NCBI RefSeq assembly: GCF_007859675.1
Contig: NZ_CP042305.1
Coordinates: 4,092,001-4,156,000, forward strand
Length of the DNA: 64,000 nt
Direction: 5' to 3'
DNA from: Humibacter ginsenosidimutans
GTDB lineage: Bacteria > Actinomycetota > Actinomycetes > Actinomycetales > Microbacteriaceae
Positions 9,355-17,371 of this stretch are shown piece by piece. Numbering within the stretch: position 1 is the first letter of the stretch; every line of letters begins with the position of its first letter. A program made the position numbers and the translations under genes. The notes beneath the pieces are model-generated. The model searched no databases and was not told the origin of the DNA. It saw nothing but the letters and a program-made list of their open reading frames with translations.

Positions 9355-9411
9355 CGCCCGGTATCGAACGGCGAGGGCATCGCGAGTGCGCAACGGTGTC
9401 GACGCTCCGTG

Positions 9412-9503
9412 CAAAACTCAGGAGCAAGCTCTCCGCGGCATGGAGCGAAGACGGAACTCGTGGGGGCCACGGTGATTCGGCCGTCGGTTCGTCCTGAGTT
9501 TTG
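9412..9503. repeat. Small inverted-repeat element in the 322-bp GntR-amidase gap
   Basis: Perfect 12-bp inverted ends, CAAAACTCAGGA at 9412-9423 and TCCTGAGTTTTG at 9492-9503, enclose 68 bp without a coding frame. The rest of the gap (9301-9622) holds the divergent promoters and nothing else I can name. The architecture suits a palindromic intergenic repeat or a MITE remnant. No second copy is visible in this window. Confidence 0.55.
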
Positions 9504-9622
9504 AACGCGGCGGGGCTGTGCGGCGGGACTGAGTGCCGGGGTCGTACGGGTGGAGCCCGTACGGCGCGGCGATGCGACAGTCCACGGATGTCGGGACGGG
9601 ACGCCGCCCCTAGGCTCAACGC

Positions 9623-11050
9623 ATGGCCGACGAACTGCACGAGCTGACCGCCCTCGCCCAGTGGAACCTGCTGCAGAAGGGCGAGGTGACGCCGCTGGAG
9701 CTGGTCGAGCACTACCTCGGCCGCATCGAGGCGCTGAACCCGCAGGTCGGTGCCTTCGTGACGGTGACCCCGGATGCCGCGCGCGAGCGGGCGGCACAGG
9801 TGGCGGCATCCGTTCCCCGCACATCGCCCCTGTGGGGACTGCCGTTCGGCGACAAAGACCTCTGGCGCCGCAAGGACGTGCCCGCAGGCTTCGGATCGCG
9901 GCTGCTCACCGGCTACGTGCCCGACGAGTCGGACGAGATCGTTCTCGACCTGGATGCCGCGGGCGCCGTCAGCCTCGGCAAGACCGGCGCCCCGGAGTTC
10001 GGCCTGCCCGCCTACACCGAGACACTGGTCGCGCCGCCGGTGCGCACGCCGTGGGACCTCACGCGCGGCGCCGGAGGCTCCAGTGGGGGAGCGGCTGCCG
10101 CTGTGGCGAGCGGCATGCTGCCGTTCGCGCCGGGATCGGACGGCGGCGGGTCGATCCGCATCCCCGCCGCCGCGTGCGGGGTGGTCGGACTCAAGCCCTC
10201 CCGCGGCCGCGTTCCGTCGGCGAGCGGGCTCGAGTCGCTCGGCGGCCTTGTCGTCGGCGGTCCGATCGCCCGCACGGTCGAGGATGCCGCACTGCTGCTC
10301 GACGGCATGATGGCGCGCACGAACGGCCGCGTCGACCACCGCTTCGCGACCCGCGCGCCAGGGGACGACAGCGCGTTCCTGCCGGCCGCCGTGCGCGGCG
10401 AGGGCCGCTACCAGCTCGGCGTGATGACGACCAGCGCGTGGGATCTCGACTACGAGATCACCATCGATCCGGATGCCAGCGCAGCCCTGGACGCCGCCGT
10501 CGACGCGTTCGCGGCGCTCGGCCACGGCATCGAGCAGACGGCGCTCACCTCCGATCCGACGTACGCACCCGCATTCATCACGATCTGGAAGGCCGGCGCC
10601 GCCCGCATCCCGGCCGAGGGCGACGCGCTGAACCTGCTCGAACCGCTGACGCGTTGGCTGGTCGAGCAGGGACGTGCGCTCGGCGCGGCCGAGTTGAGCG
10701 GCGCGCTCGCCGCCCTGACCGCCTACGAGCGCTCGCTCATCCGCCAGCTGTCCTCCTTCGACGCCGTGCTCACACCCGCCCTGGCGATGACGCCGCGGCC
10801 GATCGGGTGGTACGACGCCGAGGATGCCGAACGCAACTTCGCGCAACAGGTGCAGTACACCCCGTTCACGTCGATGCTCAACGTGAGCGGACTGCCGGCC
10901 ATCACGCTGCCGGTGTGGCAGACATCCGACGGGCTTCCGATGGGCGTGCAGCTCATCGGTCGACCGGGGGGAGAGGCTGCGCTGCTCGCGCTCGGAGCGC
11001 AGCTGCAGCGCCGCATCGGCTGGCAGCACCGCCGGCCGCCCGTGTGGTGA
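9623..11050 (+). CDS. Amidase (amidase signature family)
   Basis: A 475-residue amidase-signature hydrolase. The Ser-cisSer-Lys triad is present: Lys in FGDKDLW (near residue 78), the cis-Ser in GGSSGGAAAAVASG, and the nucleophile in SDGGGSIRIPAAACG. The family hydrolyses amides and includes GatA, but without gatB/gatC neighbours and with a free-standing promoter this is a stand-alone amidase of unknown substrate. ATG 9623 lacks a ribosome site, and TAGGCT ends six bases upstream, pointing to a leaderless mRNA. Confidence 0.88.
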   Translation: MADELHELTALAQWNLLQKGEVTPLELVEHYLGRIEALNPQVGAFVTVTPDAARERAAQVAASVPRTSPLWGLPFGDKDLWRRKDVPAGFGSRLLTGYVPDESDEIVLDLDAAGAVSLGKTGAPEFGLPAYTETLVAPPVRTPWDLTRGAGGSSGGAAAAVASGMLPFAPGSDGGGSIRIPAAACGVVGLKPSRGRVPSASGLESLGGLVVGGPIARTVEDAALLLDGMMARTNGRVDHRFATRAPGDDSAFLPAAVRGEGRYQLGVMTTSAWDLDYEITIDPDASAALDAAVDAFAALGHGIEQTALTSDPTYAPAFITIWKAGAARIPAEGDALNLLEPLTRWLVEQGRALGAAELSGALAALTAYERSLIRQLSSFDAVLTPALAMTPRPIGWYDAEDAERNFAQQVQYTPFTSMLNVSGLPAITLPVWQTSDGLPMGVQLIGRPGGEAALLALGAQLQRRIGWQHRRPPVW

Positions 11051-11113
11051 GCGGATACCGGCGCTCTCGTCCAGGGAGCTCAAAGGCGGCGTGGGGTCAA
11101 TGGTCGGACTCGC

Positions 11114-11136
11114 TTAGGTAAGGCTGCCCTTATACT
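11114..11136 (+). promoter_or_regulatory. DtxR/IdeR-type iron box overlapping a -10 element
   Basis: TTAGGTAAGGCTGCCCTTA (11114-11132) matches 14 of 19 positions of the classic iron-box consensus (TTAGGTTAGCCTAACCTAA). It overlaps the -10 box TATACT (11131-11136) of the SIP-domain gene that starts at 11146, a geometry that would block transcription when Fe(II)-bound regulator is present. Confidence 0.7.
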
Positions 11137-11145
11137 GGAATCACC

Positions 11146-11607
11146 ATGTATCGACCCGACCACTCAGCGCACACCGGCGCGACCGCGCATCGCGACGACC
11201 GCGTGCAGTTCGTCGTGACGGGAGACGAGACCTCTCTCGCCGAGCTGCAGAGCGAGCTCGCGCTGCTGCCGCTGTGCGCCAAGGGTCGGGTGTTCGTGGA
11301 GATCCCGGAACCGAAGGATGCATTCGAGCTGCAGGTGCCGATGCGCATGACGGTCGCGTGGCTGCCGCGCTCCACGCGCGGCGGACGCCCAGGCACGGGC
11401 GAGCGTTGCGCTCCCGGACAGGCTCTCGGTCGAGCGGTGCGCGCCTGGAGCGCCGAAATGCTGTGCGACGGCCCCGGCGACACGCAGGCCATCCTCACCG
11501 GTGAATACCGCGCCGTGAGCGCCGCCTACGAGGTGCTCGCCGAGCGTGCAGGCATGCCCGACGCCCAGATCACCGCGCCCGACCGGTTCACTCTGCACCG
11601 CAACTGA
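11146..11607 (+). CDS. SIP domain protein (stand-alone C-terminal half of siderophore-interacting protein)
   Basis: A 153-residue protein resembling only the C-terminal (NADPH-binding) half of siderophore-interacting flavin reductases: VVTGDETSLAELQSELALLP, then GRVFVEIPEP and, later, TGEYRAVSAAYEVL. Full SIP proteins are about 270 residues and release iron by reducing ferric-siderophores; here the FAD-binding half is absent. The iron box at the promoter supports a role in iron metabolism. ATG 11146 is nine bases after TATACT, without a ribosome site. It could act with a separate flavin domain or be a remnant. Confidence 0.7.
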   Translation: MYRPDHSAHTGATAHRDDRVQFVVTGDETSLAELQSELALLPLCAKGRVFVEIPEPKDAFELQVPMRMTVAWLPRSTRGGRPGTGERCAPGQALGRAVRAWSAEMLCDGPGDTQAILTGEYRAVSAAYEVLAERAGMPDAQITAPDRFTLHRN

Positions 11608-11651
11608 GCGCCAGCCCCATCCCGTGGGCCCCGGAGCACCGCGCAGCGGTG

Positions 11652-11731
11652 CGTCTCGAAACCCGACACGTCGCTGCGAGTTCAACGTCGGCGGGTTTCG
11701 AGACGCGCGTGGCAAGCCGCGTGCTCCTCAA
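11652..11731. repeat. Hairpin plus interspersed repeat between convergent genes (copy 1)
   Basis: A perfect 14-bp inverted repeat (CGTCTCGAAACCCG at 11652-11665, CGGGTTTCGAGACG at 11692-11705) forms a hairpin between two convergent genes, so it may terminate both. Its right part (11695-11731, GTTTCGAGACGCGCG ... CGTGCTCCTCAA) recurs at 16223-16254. The repeat runs into the SDR gene: the SDR stop codon (11728-11730) lies inside it. Confidence 0.7.
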
Positions 11732-12612
11732 CCCTCGGGTGCGGAATCGCCGAGGCCGAGCATCCTCTCGGTCGCGGCCCACAGGTCGCGCGCCAGTTGC
11801 GGGTTGTGCGCCTGGGAGTTCACGCGGCCGTTCGGTGTGAAGCGGTCGAAGTAGGTGCCCGTCGGCGCACCTGGTGTCTCCGCCCCGATGAGCGCCAGAA
11901 GCGGCGCGGCGCCGTCGGCCGTCGAACGTCCGTAGTGCCCGGCGGTGACGGCGTTGCCGAATCGGATGAGCGGGGACTGCCCGCCGAAGCGCGTCACGAT
12001 CGTGCCCGGATGGAACGAGTAGACCGTGATGCCGGTTCCGGTGAGACGTTCGCCGAGCTCGCGCGCGAACAGGATGGTGGCGAGTTTCGAGGTTCCATAC
12101 GCCTGCCATCCACCCCGCCACGGCCGCTGCAGCCAGTCGAGGTCGTCGAGGCGCAACGAGCCGAACAGGTTGGCCATGCTGGCCGTGCTGATGACGCGCA
12201 CCGGCGCCTCGTGCGCACTCTGCACGAGGCGGTCGTGCAGCAGACGGGTCAGCAGGAACGGTGCGAGGTGGTTGGTCTGGATCGTGCGCTCGTGCCCGTC
12301 GACGGTTGTCTCGCGCCTGCTGTAGAGCCCACCCGCGTTGTGCGCGAGCACGTCGATGCGGTCGAGGCGGGCCAGCAGCTCGGATGCCAGGCGGCGCACG
12401 TCGTCGAGTCGCTCGAAATCCGCGATGAAAGGTTCGGCTCCGATGCGATCGGCGACGGCGCGGGTGCGTTCCGGGTTGCGTCCGACGACCGCGACCCGCG
12501 CGCCCTCGGCGGCGAGAGTCTGCGCGGCATGCTCACCGATGCCGGAGCTGGCACCCGTGATGACGATGGTGCGACGTTCGTCGCCAGCCGGCCCGGGCCG
12601 CTCTCCGCTCAC
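11728..12612 (-). CDS. SDR family NAD(P)-dependent oxidoreductase
   Basis: A 294-residue short-chain dehydrogenase of the retinol-dehydrogenase/WW-domain-oxidoreductase-like group. It has TGASSGIGEHAAQ, LAHNAGG, the catalytic Ser in VISTASM and YGTSKLA. The GTG start at 12612 overlaps the stop of the upstream gene (GTGA), so I discard the longer frame to 12720. It is the third gene of an overlapping set with a HEAAH protein and a flavin oxidoreductase. Its C-terminal codons and stop lie in a copy of an interspersed repeat. Confidence 0.88.
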   Translation of the reverse strand: MSGERPGPAGDERRTIVITGASSGIGEHAAQTLAAEGARVAVVGRNPERTRAVADRIGAEPFIADFERLDDVRRLASELLARLDRIDVLAHNAGGLYSRRETTVDGHERTIQTNHLAPFLLTRLLHDRLVQSAHEAPVRVISTASMANLFGSLRLDDLDWLQRPWRGGWQAYGTSKLATILFARELGERLTGTGITVYSFHPGTIVTRFGGQSPLIRFGNAVTAGHYGRSTADGAAPLLALIGAETPGAPTGTYFDRFTPNGRVNSQAHNPQLARDLWAATERMLGLGDSAPEG

Positions 12613-13025
12613 AGGTATCCACCCTTCTCGAGGCCCGCCTCGATCTCGAACCGATTGCGCAGCGGGTCGCGTCCCGCTGCGAAGTACAGCGCAGGAAAGA
12701 GCATGCCGTACCGCTGCCACTGGCGCTTGTGCGCGGCCTCATGGTCGAGCACGTCGTCGGTGACGTTCTGCGCGGTGAGATAGCAGCCGCCCACGCACGA
12801 TCCCCCGCGGCCGAAGGTGCGGCGAGGCATCCCTCGAAACACCCACAGGCCATGACGGCGCTCGACGCGGCCGACACTCCAGAGAAACCCCCAGGTGAAG
12901 CCGACCGCCGTGGCGTACCAGTAGCCGAGCCGGGAGATGCCGGAGTCGACCAACAGGAGCCTCGGCACCTCGAGCAGGCCGCTCAGCGCATTCACCACCG
13001 CGCGGTCGAGGCGGGTGTCGCTCAT
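12609..13025 (-). CDS. Small HExxH protein, possible minimal zinc metallopeptidase
   Basis: A 138-residue protein with one hydrophobic segment (near residues 33-50), a CVGGC pair, and DHEAAHKRQWQRYG followed about 25 residues later by FEIEAGLEKGG. HEAAH is a HExxH zinc-binding motif, and the downstream Glu could be the third ligand, as in minimal gluzincin-type peptidases. No signal peptide. It overlaps the oxidoreductase stop (ATGA) upstream and the SDR start (GTGA) downstream. I do not know a characterised homologue; peptidase activity is inference from the motif. Confidence 0.65.
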   Translation of the reverse strand: MSDTRLDRAVVNALSGLLEVPRLLLVDSGISRLGYWYATAVGFTWGFLWSVGRVERRHGLWVFRGMPRRTFGRGGSCVGGCYLTAQNVTDDVLDHEAAHKRQWQRYGMLFPALYFAAGRDPLRNRFEIEAGLEKGGYL

Positions 13026-14485
13026 TCCGTGGGGCGCCCGTACGCCTCGAGCAGCCGCAGCCACACCTCGCTCAACGTCGGGTACGACGGCACCGCGTGC
13101 CACAGACGATCGATGGTCACCTCGCCCACCACGGCGATCGTGGCGGAGTGCAGCAGCTCGCCCACATCGAGGCCGACGAACGTGGCGCCGACGAGGACAC
13201 GGCGGTCTTCGTCCACGACCATGCGGGCGCGGCCCACGTACTTGTCGCTGGCGATGGTCGCGCCGGCGACCCACGAGATGTCGTAGTCGACGACGCGGGT
13301 GCGGATGCCCGCGCGCTCCGCCTCCGCGGCGCTCAGCCCCACAGACGCCACCTCCGGGTCGGTGAACGTCACCTGCGGCACGGCGGCGTGATCGGCGGTC
13401 GCAGCGTGGGTCGACCACGGCGTGAGCGAGAGCGTTCTGCCGTTGGCGCGGGCGGCGATGGCGTCGCCGGCGATGCGGGCGTCGTATTTGCCCTGGTGGG
13501 TGAGGAGGGCGCGGTGGGTGACGTCGCCCGCGGCGTAGAGCCAGGCATCCTCGCCCGCGCCGTCGAATACGCCGCCGTCGGCGCCGAGCACGCGCAGCGA
13601 GTCGTCGGTGGGCAGCCAGTCGCCCGGGGTGAGCCCGATGGTCTCGAGGCCGAGGTCGATCGTGACGGGTACGCGGCCGGTGGCCACGAGCACCTCGTCC
13701 GCGGTGACGGACGTGCCGTCGTCGAGCTCGATCGTGACCTGGCCTGTGCCTTCGTCGCGCCTGACGCGCGTGGGGGAGGCGCCGATCGTGACGCTCGCGC
13801 CCAGGTCTTCGAGCGACTGCTGCACGAGCTCGCCCGCGAAGGGCTCGTTCTTCGTCAGCAGGCCGCTGCGGGCGATGACCGTGACCTCGACCCCGAAGCC
13901 CGCGTACGCGGTCGCCATCTCGACGGCGACCACGCCGCCGCCGATGATCGCGAGCGACGACGGCACCTCCTGAACGCTCGTGGCGTCGCGACTGGTCCAC
14001 GGGTCGGCCTCGGCGAGGCCCGGAATGTCGGGCAGCAGCGCGGCCGAGCCCGTGCAGACGGCGACGGCATGCGCGGCGGTGATCGTCGTGACCGAGCCGT
14101 CGGGTGCCGTGACCTCCACGCGCTTCGGGCCGGCCAGCCGTGCGTGGCCGCGCACGAGGTCGATGTTCGCGCCGTTCAGCCATTCGACCTGGCCGTCGTC
14201 TTTCCAATGCCTGGTCACCTTGTCGCGACGGCGCAGCACGGCGGCTACGTCGAGATCGCCCGTGACCGCCTGCTTCGCGCCGTCGACGTCGCGTGCGGTG
14301 CGCACCAGAGCCGCGCTGCGCAGCAGCGCCTTCGACGGCATGCACGCCCAGTACGAACACTCACCGCCGACCAGTTCGGATTCGATGATCACGGTTCTCA
14401 TGCCACCCTGCACGGCACGGTCGGCGACGTTCTCGCCGATCGCGCCCGCGCCGATGACGACGACGTCGTACTCGATCTCAGTCAC
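13022..14485 (-). CDS. FAD-dependent pyridine nucleotide-disulfide oxidoreductase (class I-like)
   Basis: A 487-residue flavoprotein with an FAD-binding GAGAIGE near residue 12, the redox pair in GGECSYWACMPSK (CxxxxC), an NAD(P)-binding GGGVVAVE, the second FAD motif YAAGDVTH and a dimerisation domain. The family includes lipoamide dehydrogenase, mercuric reductase and mycothione reductase. The C-terminal interface motif is VPSYPTLSE, so Tyr stands where these enzymes normally carry the catalytic His (HxHPTxSE). It may therefore not reduce disulfides in the usual way. First gene of the 14485-11728 overlapping set. Confidence 0.85.
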   Translation of the reverse strand: MTEIEYDVVVIGAGAIGENVADRAVQGGMRTVIIESELVGGECSYWACMPSKALLRSAALVRTARDVDGAKQAVTGDLDVAAVLRRRDKVTRHWKDDGQVEWLNGANIDLVRGHARLAGPKRVEVTAPDGSVTTITAAHAVAVCTGSAALLPDIPGLAEADPWTSRDATSVQEVPSSLAIIGGGVVAVEMATAYAGFGVEVTVIARSGLLTKNEPFAGELVQQSLEDLGASVTIGASPTRVRRDEGTGQVTIELDDGTSVTADEVLVATGRVPVTIDLGLETIGLTPGDWLPTDDSLRVLGADGGVFDGAGEDAWLYAAGDVTHRALLTHQGKYDARIAGDAIAARANGRTLSLTPWSTHAATADHAAVPQVTFTDPEVASVGLSAAEAERAGIRTRVVDYDISWVAGATIASDKYVGRARMVVDEDRRVLVGATFVGLDVGELLHSATIAVVGEVTIDRLWHAVPSYPTLSEVWLRLLEAYGRPTE

Positions 14486-14532
14486 GGTCTCGAGCGTATC
14501 CGCGGCGCGCGACGTGCGGGGCGGAATCGGCG

Positions 14533-15396
14533 TCAGGTCTCGGGAAGAGCGCGGGTCAACGCGCTGAGCACCCGCAGGATGACCGAGAGATCGTCGGAGG
14601 CGGCATCCGGGGTCCGCGGTGCGAACTCGGTGATGCCCGCTCCCGCCAGCTCGAACCGAGCGCGCAGGGCGGTGATGGCGGCGACCAGTTCGTCGGGCTG
14701 CACCCCGAACGGTTCAGGGAACTGAACACCCTCGATCGCGCCCGGATCGAGCACGTCGAGGTCGACGTGCACGTACACGGAGTCGGCGCCGGTGGCCTCG
14801 ACGGCACTGGCGAGGGCATCCGGCGATCGCAGCTCGTCGACGGTCACGACACGGATGCCCGCCTCGTCGACGAACGCGGCCTCCCCGTCGTCGAGTTCCC
14901 GCGTTCCGCCCAGCACGAGGGCGTTCGGCGCGAGAGCCGTGTCTCCCGTCGAGGCCAGCGGTGCGGCACCCTCGCCGAGCAGCGCGCGCACCACCATGCC
15001 GTGGAAGGCGGCAGACGGCGAGGTTTCGGGCGTGTTCAGGTCGCCGTGGGCATCCAGCCAGACCAGCGCCATGGTGCCCTTCGGTCGGCGTGACACCGCG
15101 TGCTGCACCCCCGCGAGCTCGGCACCGCAATCACCGCCGATGGTGACGACCGGTCCGTCGCCGATCGCCGACAGCTCCGTGAGCGCGGCCAGCGCGCGGT
15201 CGCGCACCGACGAGATCGACGACAACCGGTGCACGCCGGTGCCGAGCGATTCGCCTGCTTCCATCGGCACGTCGACGGTCGTCGTCGCCGAGGCGGGCAG
15301 ATCGCCGGCGATGGCGGCTGCGCCGTCCATCAACTGCATCGCGCGCGAGGAACTCGATCCCTGCCACTGGGGCACGATCAGAAAACGGGTCGGCAT
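14533..15396 (-). CDS. Arginase/agmatinase family protein
   Basis: A 287-residue ureohydrolase-fold protein. Metal-binding motifs are VWLDAHGDLN and VHVDLDVLDP; the first motif reads GGDCGAE, with Cys where arginases have His (GGDHS). Family enzymes hydrolyse guanidino compounds with a dinuclear Mn centre, and the changed ligand makes true arginase activity uncertain. ATG 15396 is preceded by a GGGAGA-type ribosome site. The upstream gene is closed off by a hairpin at 15467-15506, so this is probably transcribed alone. Confidence 0.8.
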   Translation of the reverse strand: MPTRFLIVPQWQGSSSSRAMQLMDGAAAIAGDLPASATTTVDVPMEAGESLGTGVHRLSSISSVRDRALAALTELSAIGDGPVVTIGGDCGAELAGVQHAVSRRPKGTMALVWLDAHGDLNTPETSPSAAFHGMVVRALLGEGAAPLASTGDTALAPNALVLGGTRELDDGEAAFVDEAGIRVVTVDELRSPDALASAVEATGADSVYVHVDLDVLDPGAIEGVQFPEPFGVQPDELVAAITALRARFELAGAGITEFAPRTPDAASDDLSVILRVLSALTRALPET

Positions 15397-15466
15397 TGGA
15401 TCATTCTCTCCCGAAGGCGAAGCGGGTGGACGGCCGTGTGTTGCGGCCGTGAGCGAACCTCCCTGA

Positions 15467-15506
15467 CGGCGGGTGCCGAGGCTTCGCCGGCGTTCGGCAC
15501 CCGCCG
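15467..15506 (-). terminator. Stem-loop terminator downstream of the NADP-binding protein gene
   Basis: A perfect 13-bp stem (15467-15479 with 15494-15506) around a 14-base loop, beginning seven bases after the stop of the gene ending at 15513. No T tract follows. Position and strength suggest intrinsic termination or transcript-end protection. Confidence 0.65.
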
Positions 15507-15512
15507 ACGTCG

Positions 15513-16148
15513 CTACCTGGTCGCCGTCGCGAGCGCCGCCCGCAGTTCGTCGGCGCTCAACCGCGGCCCGTATGCAGGGGTGTCGCGCTGGATGCGCCAG
15601 CTCTCGCTCAGCGGGCCGCCGTCGACGGTGTCGAAGCCGATCGCATCGATGAAGGCCGCCACCTGCTGCGTGGAGTCGGGGTCGTCTCCGAAGATCGCGA
15701 GAGCGCGACGGCCCTCGGTGCCGGCATCCTGCGCCTCGTCGGTGATGGCCGAGGCATAGATGTGGTTGAACGCCTTGACGACGTGCGCGCCGGCCAGGTG
15801 CTCCTGCAGCTTCGCGGAGCTCGTCTCGCTGAGGTCGTCGAGCTCGGCGATGTGACCGTCGCGCTCCCAGTAGTAGTTGTTCGTGTCGATCACCGGCTTG
15901 CCCGCCAGGGGCGCCGCGGGAACCTTGTCGATGGCGTTGAACGGGATGGTGACCACGGCGATGTCCGCGGCCTTCGCGGCATCCGCCGCTGTCGCGGCTC
16001 GTGCATGGTCGCCGAGTTCGGCGACCAGGTCGCCGAGTGTCTCGGGCCCGCGCGAGTTGCTCACCACCACGTCATAGCCGTGCGCCACCGCCTGCCTGGC
16101 GATCTGCGATCCGATGTGTCCTGCTCCGATGAGTCCGATGGTCGTCAT
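15513..16148 (-). CDS. NADPH-dependent F420 reductase-like NAD(P)-binding protein
   Basis: A 211-residue Rossmann protein beginning MTTIGLIGAGHIGSQIARQ, followed by VVTIPFNAIDKVPAAPLAGKPVIDTNNYY and VVKAFNHIYA. This is the NADP_oxidoreductase/F420-binding family (F420:NADPH oxidoreductase, ProC-like N-terminus). Length matches the family. Whether it uses F420 or acts on another substrate cannot be read from the sequence. Start at 16148; a short repeat copy lies upstream at 16223-16254. Confidence 0.82.
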   Translation of the reverse strand: MTTIGLIGAGHIGSQIARQAVAHGYDVVVSNSRGPETLGDLVAELGDHARAATAADAAKAADIAVVTIPFNAIDKVPAAPLAGKPVIDTNNYYWERDGHIAELDDLSETSSAKLQEHLAGAHVVKAFNHIYASAITDEAQDAGTEGRRALAIFGDDPDSTQQVAAFIDAIGFDTVDGGPLSESWRIQRDTPAYGPRLSADELRAALATATR

Positions 16149-16222
16149 GCTCGAGGCAACCCGTGGGCGGCCCTGGCGATTCCCGAGGGTGACCGATCGA
16201 TTTGTTCGATGGCGGAGCTGGC

Positions 16223-16254
16223 GTTTCGAGACGCGCGCTTCGCGTGCTCCTCAA
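16223..16254. repeat. Interspersed repeat (copy 2)
   Basis: GTTTCGAGACGCGCG followed by CTTCG and CGTGCTCCTCAA, matching 11695-11731 on the same strand, with the middle differing in length. Here it stands between two genes read on the minus strand. No associated ORF or target duplication is evident. Confidence 0.6.
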
Positions 16255-16267
16255 TGCACGGTTCTCC

Positions 16268-17260
16268 TCAGCGGACGGCGGGAATGGTGGCGAGCATGCG
16301 CTCGAACGCCGCGTCGACGTCGGGGTTGAAGCGCTGCGCCTCGGGATGCCCGTCGTACCACTCGACGATCTCGCGGGCTCCCGTGTCGAACGTGACGGTG
16401 GTGGCGAACTCCGGCACGAGCTCCTTCACCTTGCTGTTGTCGAACACCATCGAGTGGGCCTTGTCGCCGACGAGCCCCGGTCCGAGGTCGGGCGCGATGC
16501 GCGCGATGGTCTCGGAGGCCACGTGCGCGAGCACCGGCTCGACGCCCGCCGCCTCGCCCAGCCACGTGTAGATCTGGTTCCACGTCGGCGCGTGGTCGCC
16601 GGTGATGTGGAAGCTGTCGCCGATGGCGAGCGGGTTGCCGAGCAGACCGTCGAAGGCGACGGCGAAGTCGGAGTTGTGCGTGATGGTCCACAGGCTCGTG
16701 CCGTCGCCGTGCACGACGACCGGCTTGCCCGCCCGCATGCGGGCGATGTCGACCCAGTGCCCGGTCGTCGGAATGGAGGTGCGGTCGTAGGTGTGCGACG
16801 GCCGCACGATCGTGGCGGGGAAGCCGTGCTCGCGGTACTCGTGAACGAGCAGGTCCTCGCACGCGATCTTGTCGCGCGAGTACTGCCAGAACGGATTGCG
16901 CAGCGGCGTGGACTCCGTCACCGGCAGACGCTCCGGCGGCGTCTGGTAGGCGCTCGCCGAGCTGATGAAGACGTACTGCCCGGTGCGGCCGGAGAACCTC
17001 GCCACATCCGCGGCGACGTGCTCGGGAGTGAAGGCCGTGAACTCGGCGACGGTGTCGAACTCGCGGGGGCCGATGACGGCATCCACCGACGCGGCGTCGC
17101 GGATGTCGGCGACGATCTCCTCGACGCCGTCGGACAGAGGGCGGGTGTGCGACTGCCCTCGATTGAGCACGGTGACGGACGCCCCGCGCTGCACGGCGCG
17201 CGCCACGCACGCCGAACTGATGGTGCCGGTGCCGCCGATGAAGAGGATGCTCTGAGCCAT
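16268..17260 (-). CDS. NAD-dependent epimerase/dehydratase family protein
   Basis: A 330-residue extended SDR: MAQSILFIGGTGTISSACVA is the nucleotide-binding loop, ISSASAYQTPP holds the catalytic Ser and FWQYSRDK the YxxxK pair, and RPSHTYD follows. It resembles plant-type mRNA-binding/CSP41-like epimerases and related sugar epimerases. Substrate unknown. ATG 17260 is preceded by GGGGA; the open frame extends upstream to 17551 without a better start. Confidence 0.83.
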   Translation of the reverse strand: MAQSILFIGGTGTISSACVARAVQRGASVTVLNRGQSHTRPLSDGVEEIVADIRDAASVDAVIGPREFDTVAEFTAFTPEHVAADVARFSGRTGQYVFISSASAYQTPPERLPVTESTPLRNPFWQYSRDKIACEDLLVHEYREHGFPATIVRPSHTYDRTSIPTTGHWVDIARMRAGKPVVVHGDGTSLWTITHNSDFAVAFDGLLGNPLAIGDSFHITGDHAPTWNQIYTWLGEAAGVEPVLAHVASETIARIAPDLGPGLVGDKAHSMVFDNSKVKELVPEFATTVTFDTGAREIVEWYDGHPEAQRFNPDVDAAFERMLATIPAVR

Positions 17261-17371
17261 TCCCCGATCCTGGCAGCGGTGGCGCGGAAATGGGCTCGGG
17301 TGGCAGGCGGCACCTCGACTCGCTGCGCGCGTTTCGGGGGCGGCGACGGCGGCACCCCGTAGCGTTGGCTG

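Noticed and set aside
8942..11083. A very long minus-strand open frame running over the amidase gene
   Set aside because: It is the antisense of the well-supported amidase and simply joins the ABC ATPase frame. High GC suppresses stop codons, and the residues are Arg/Ala-rich without any motif.
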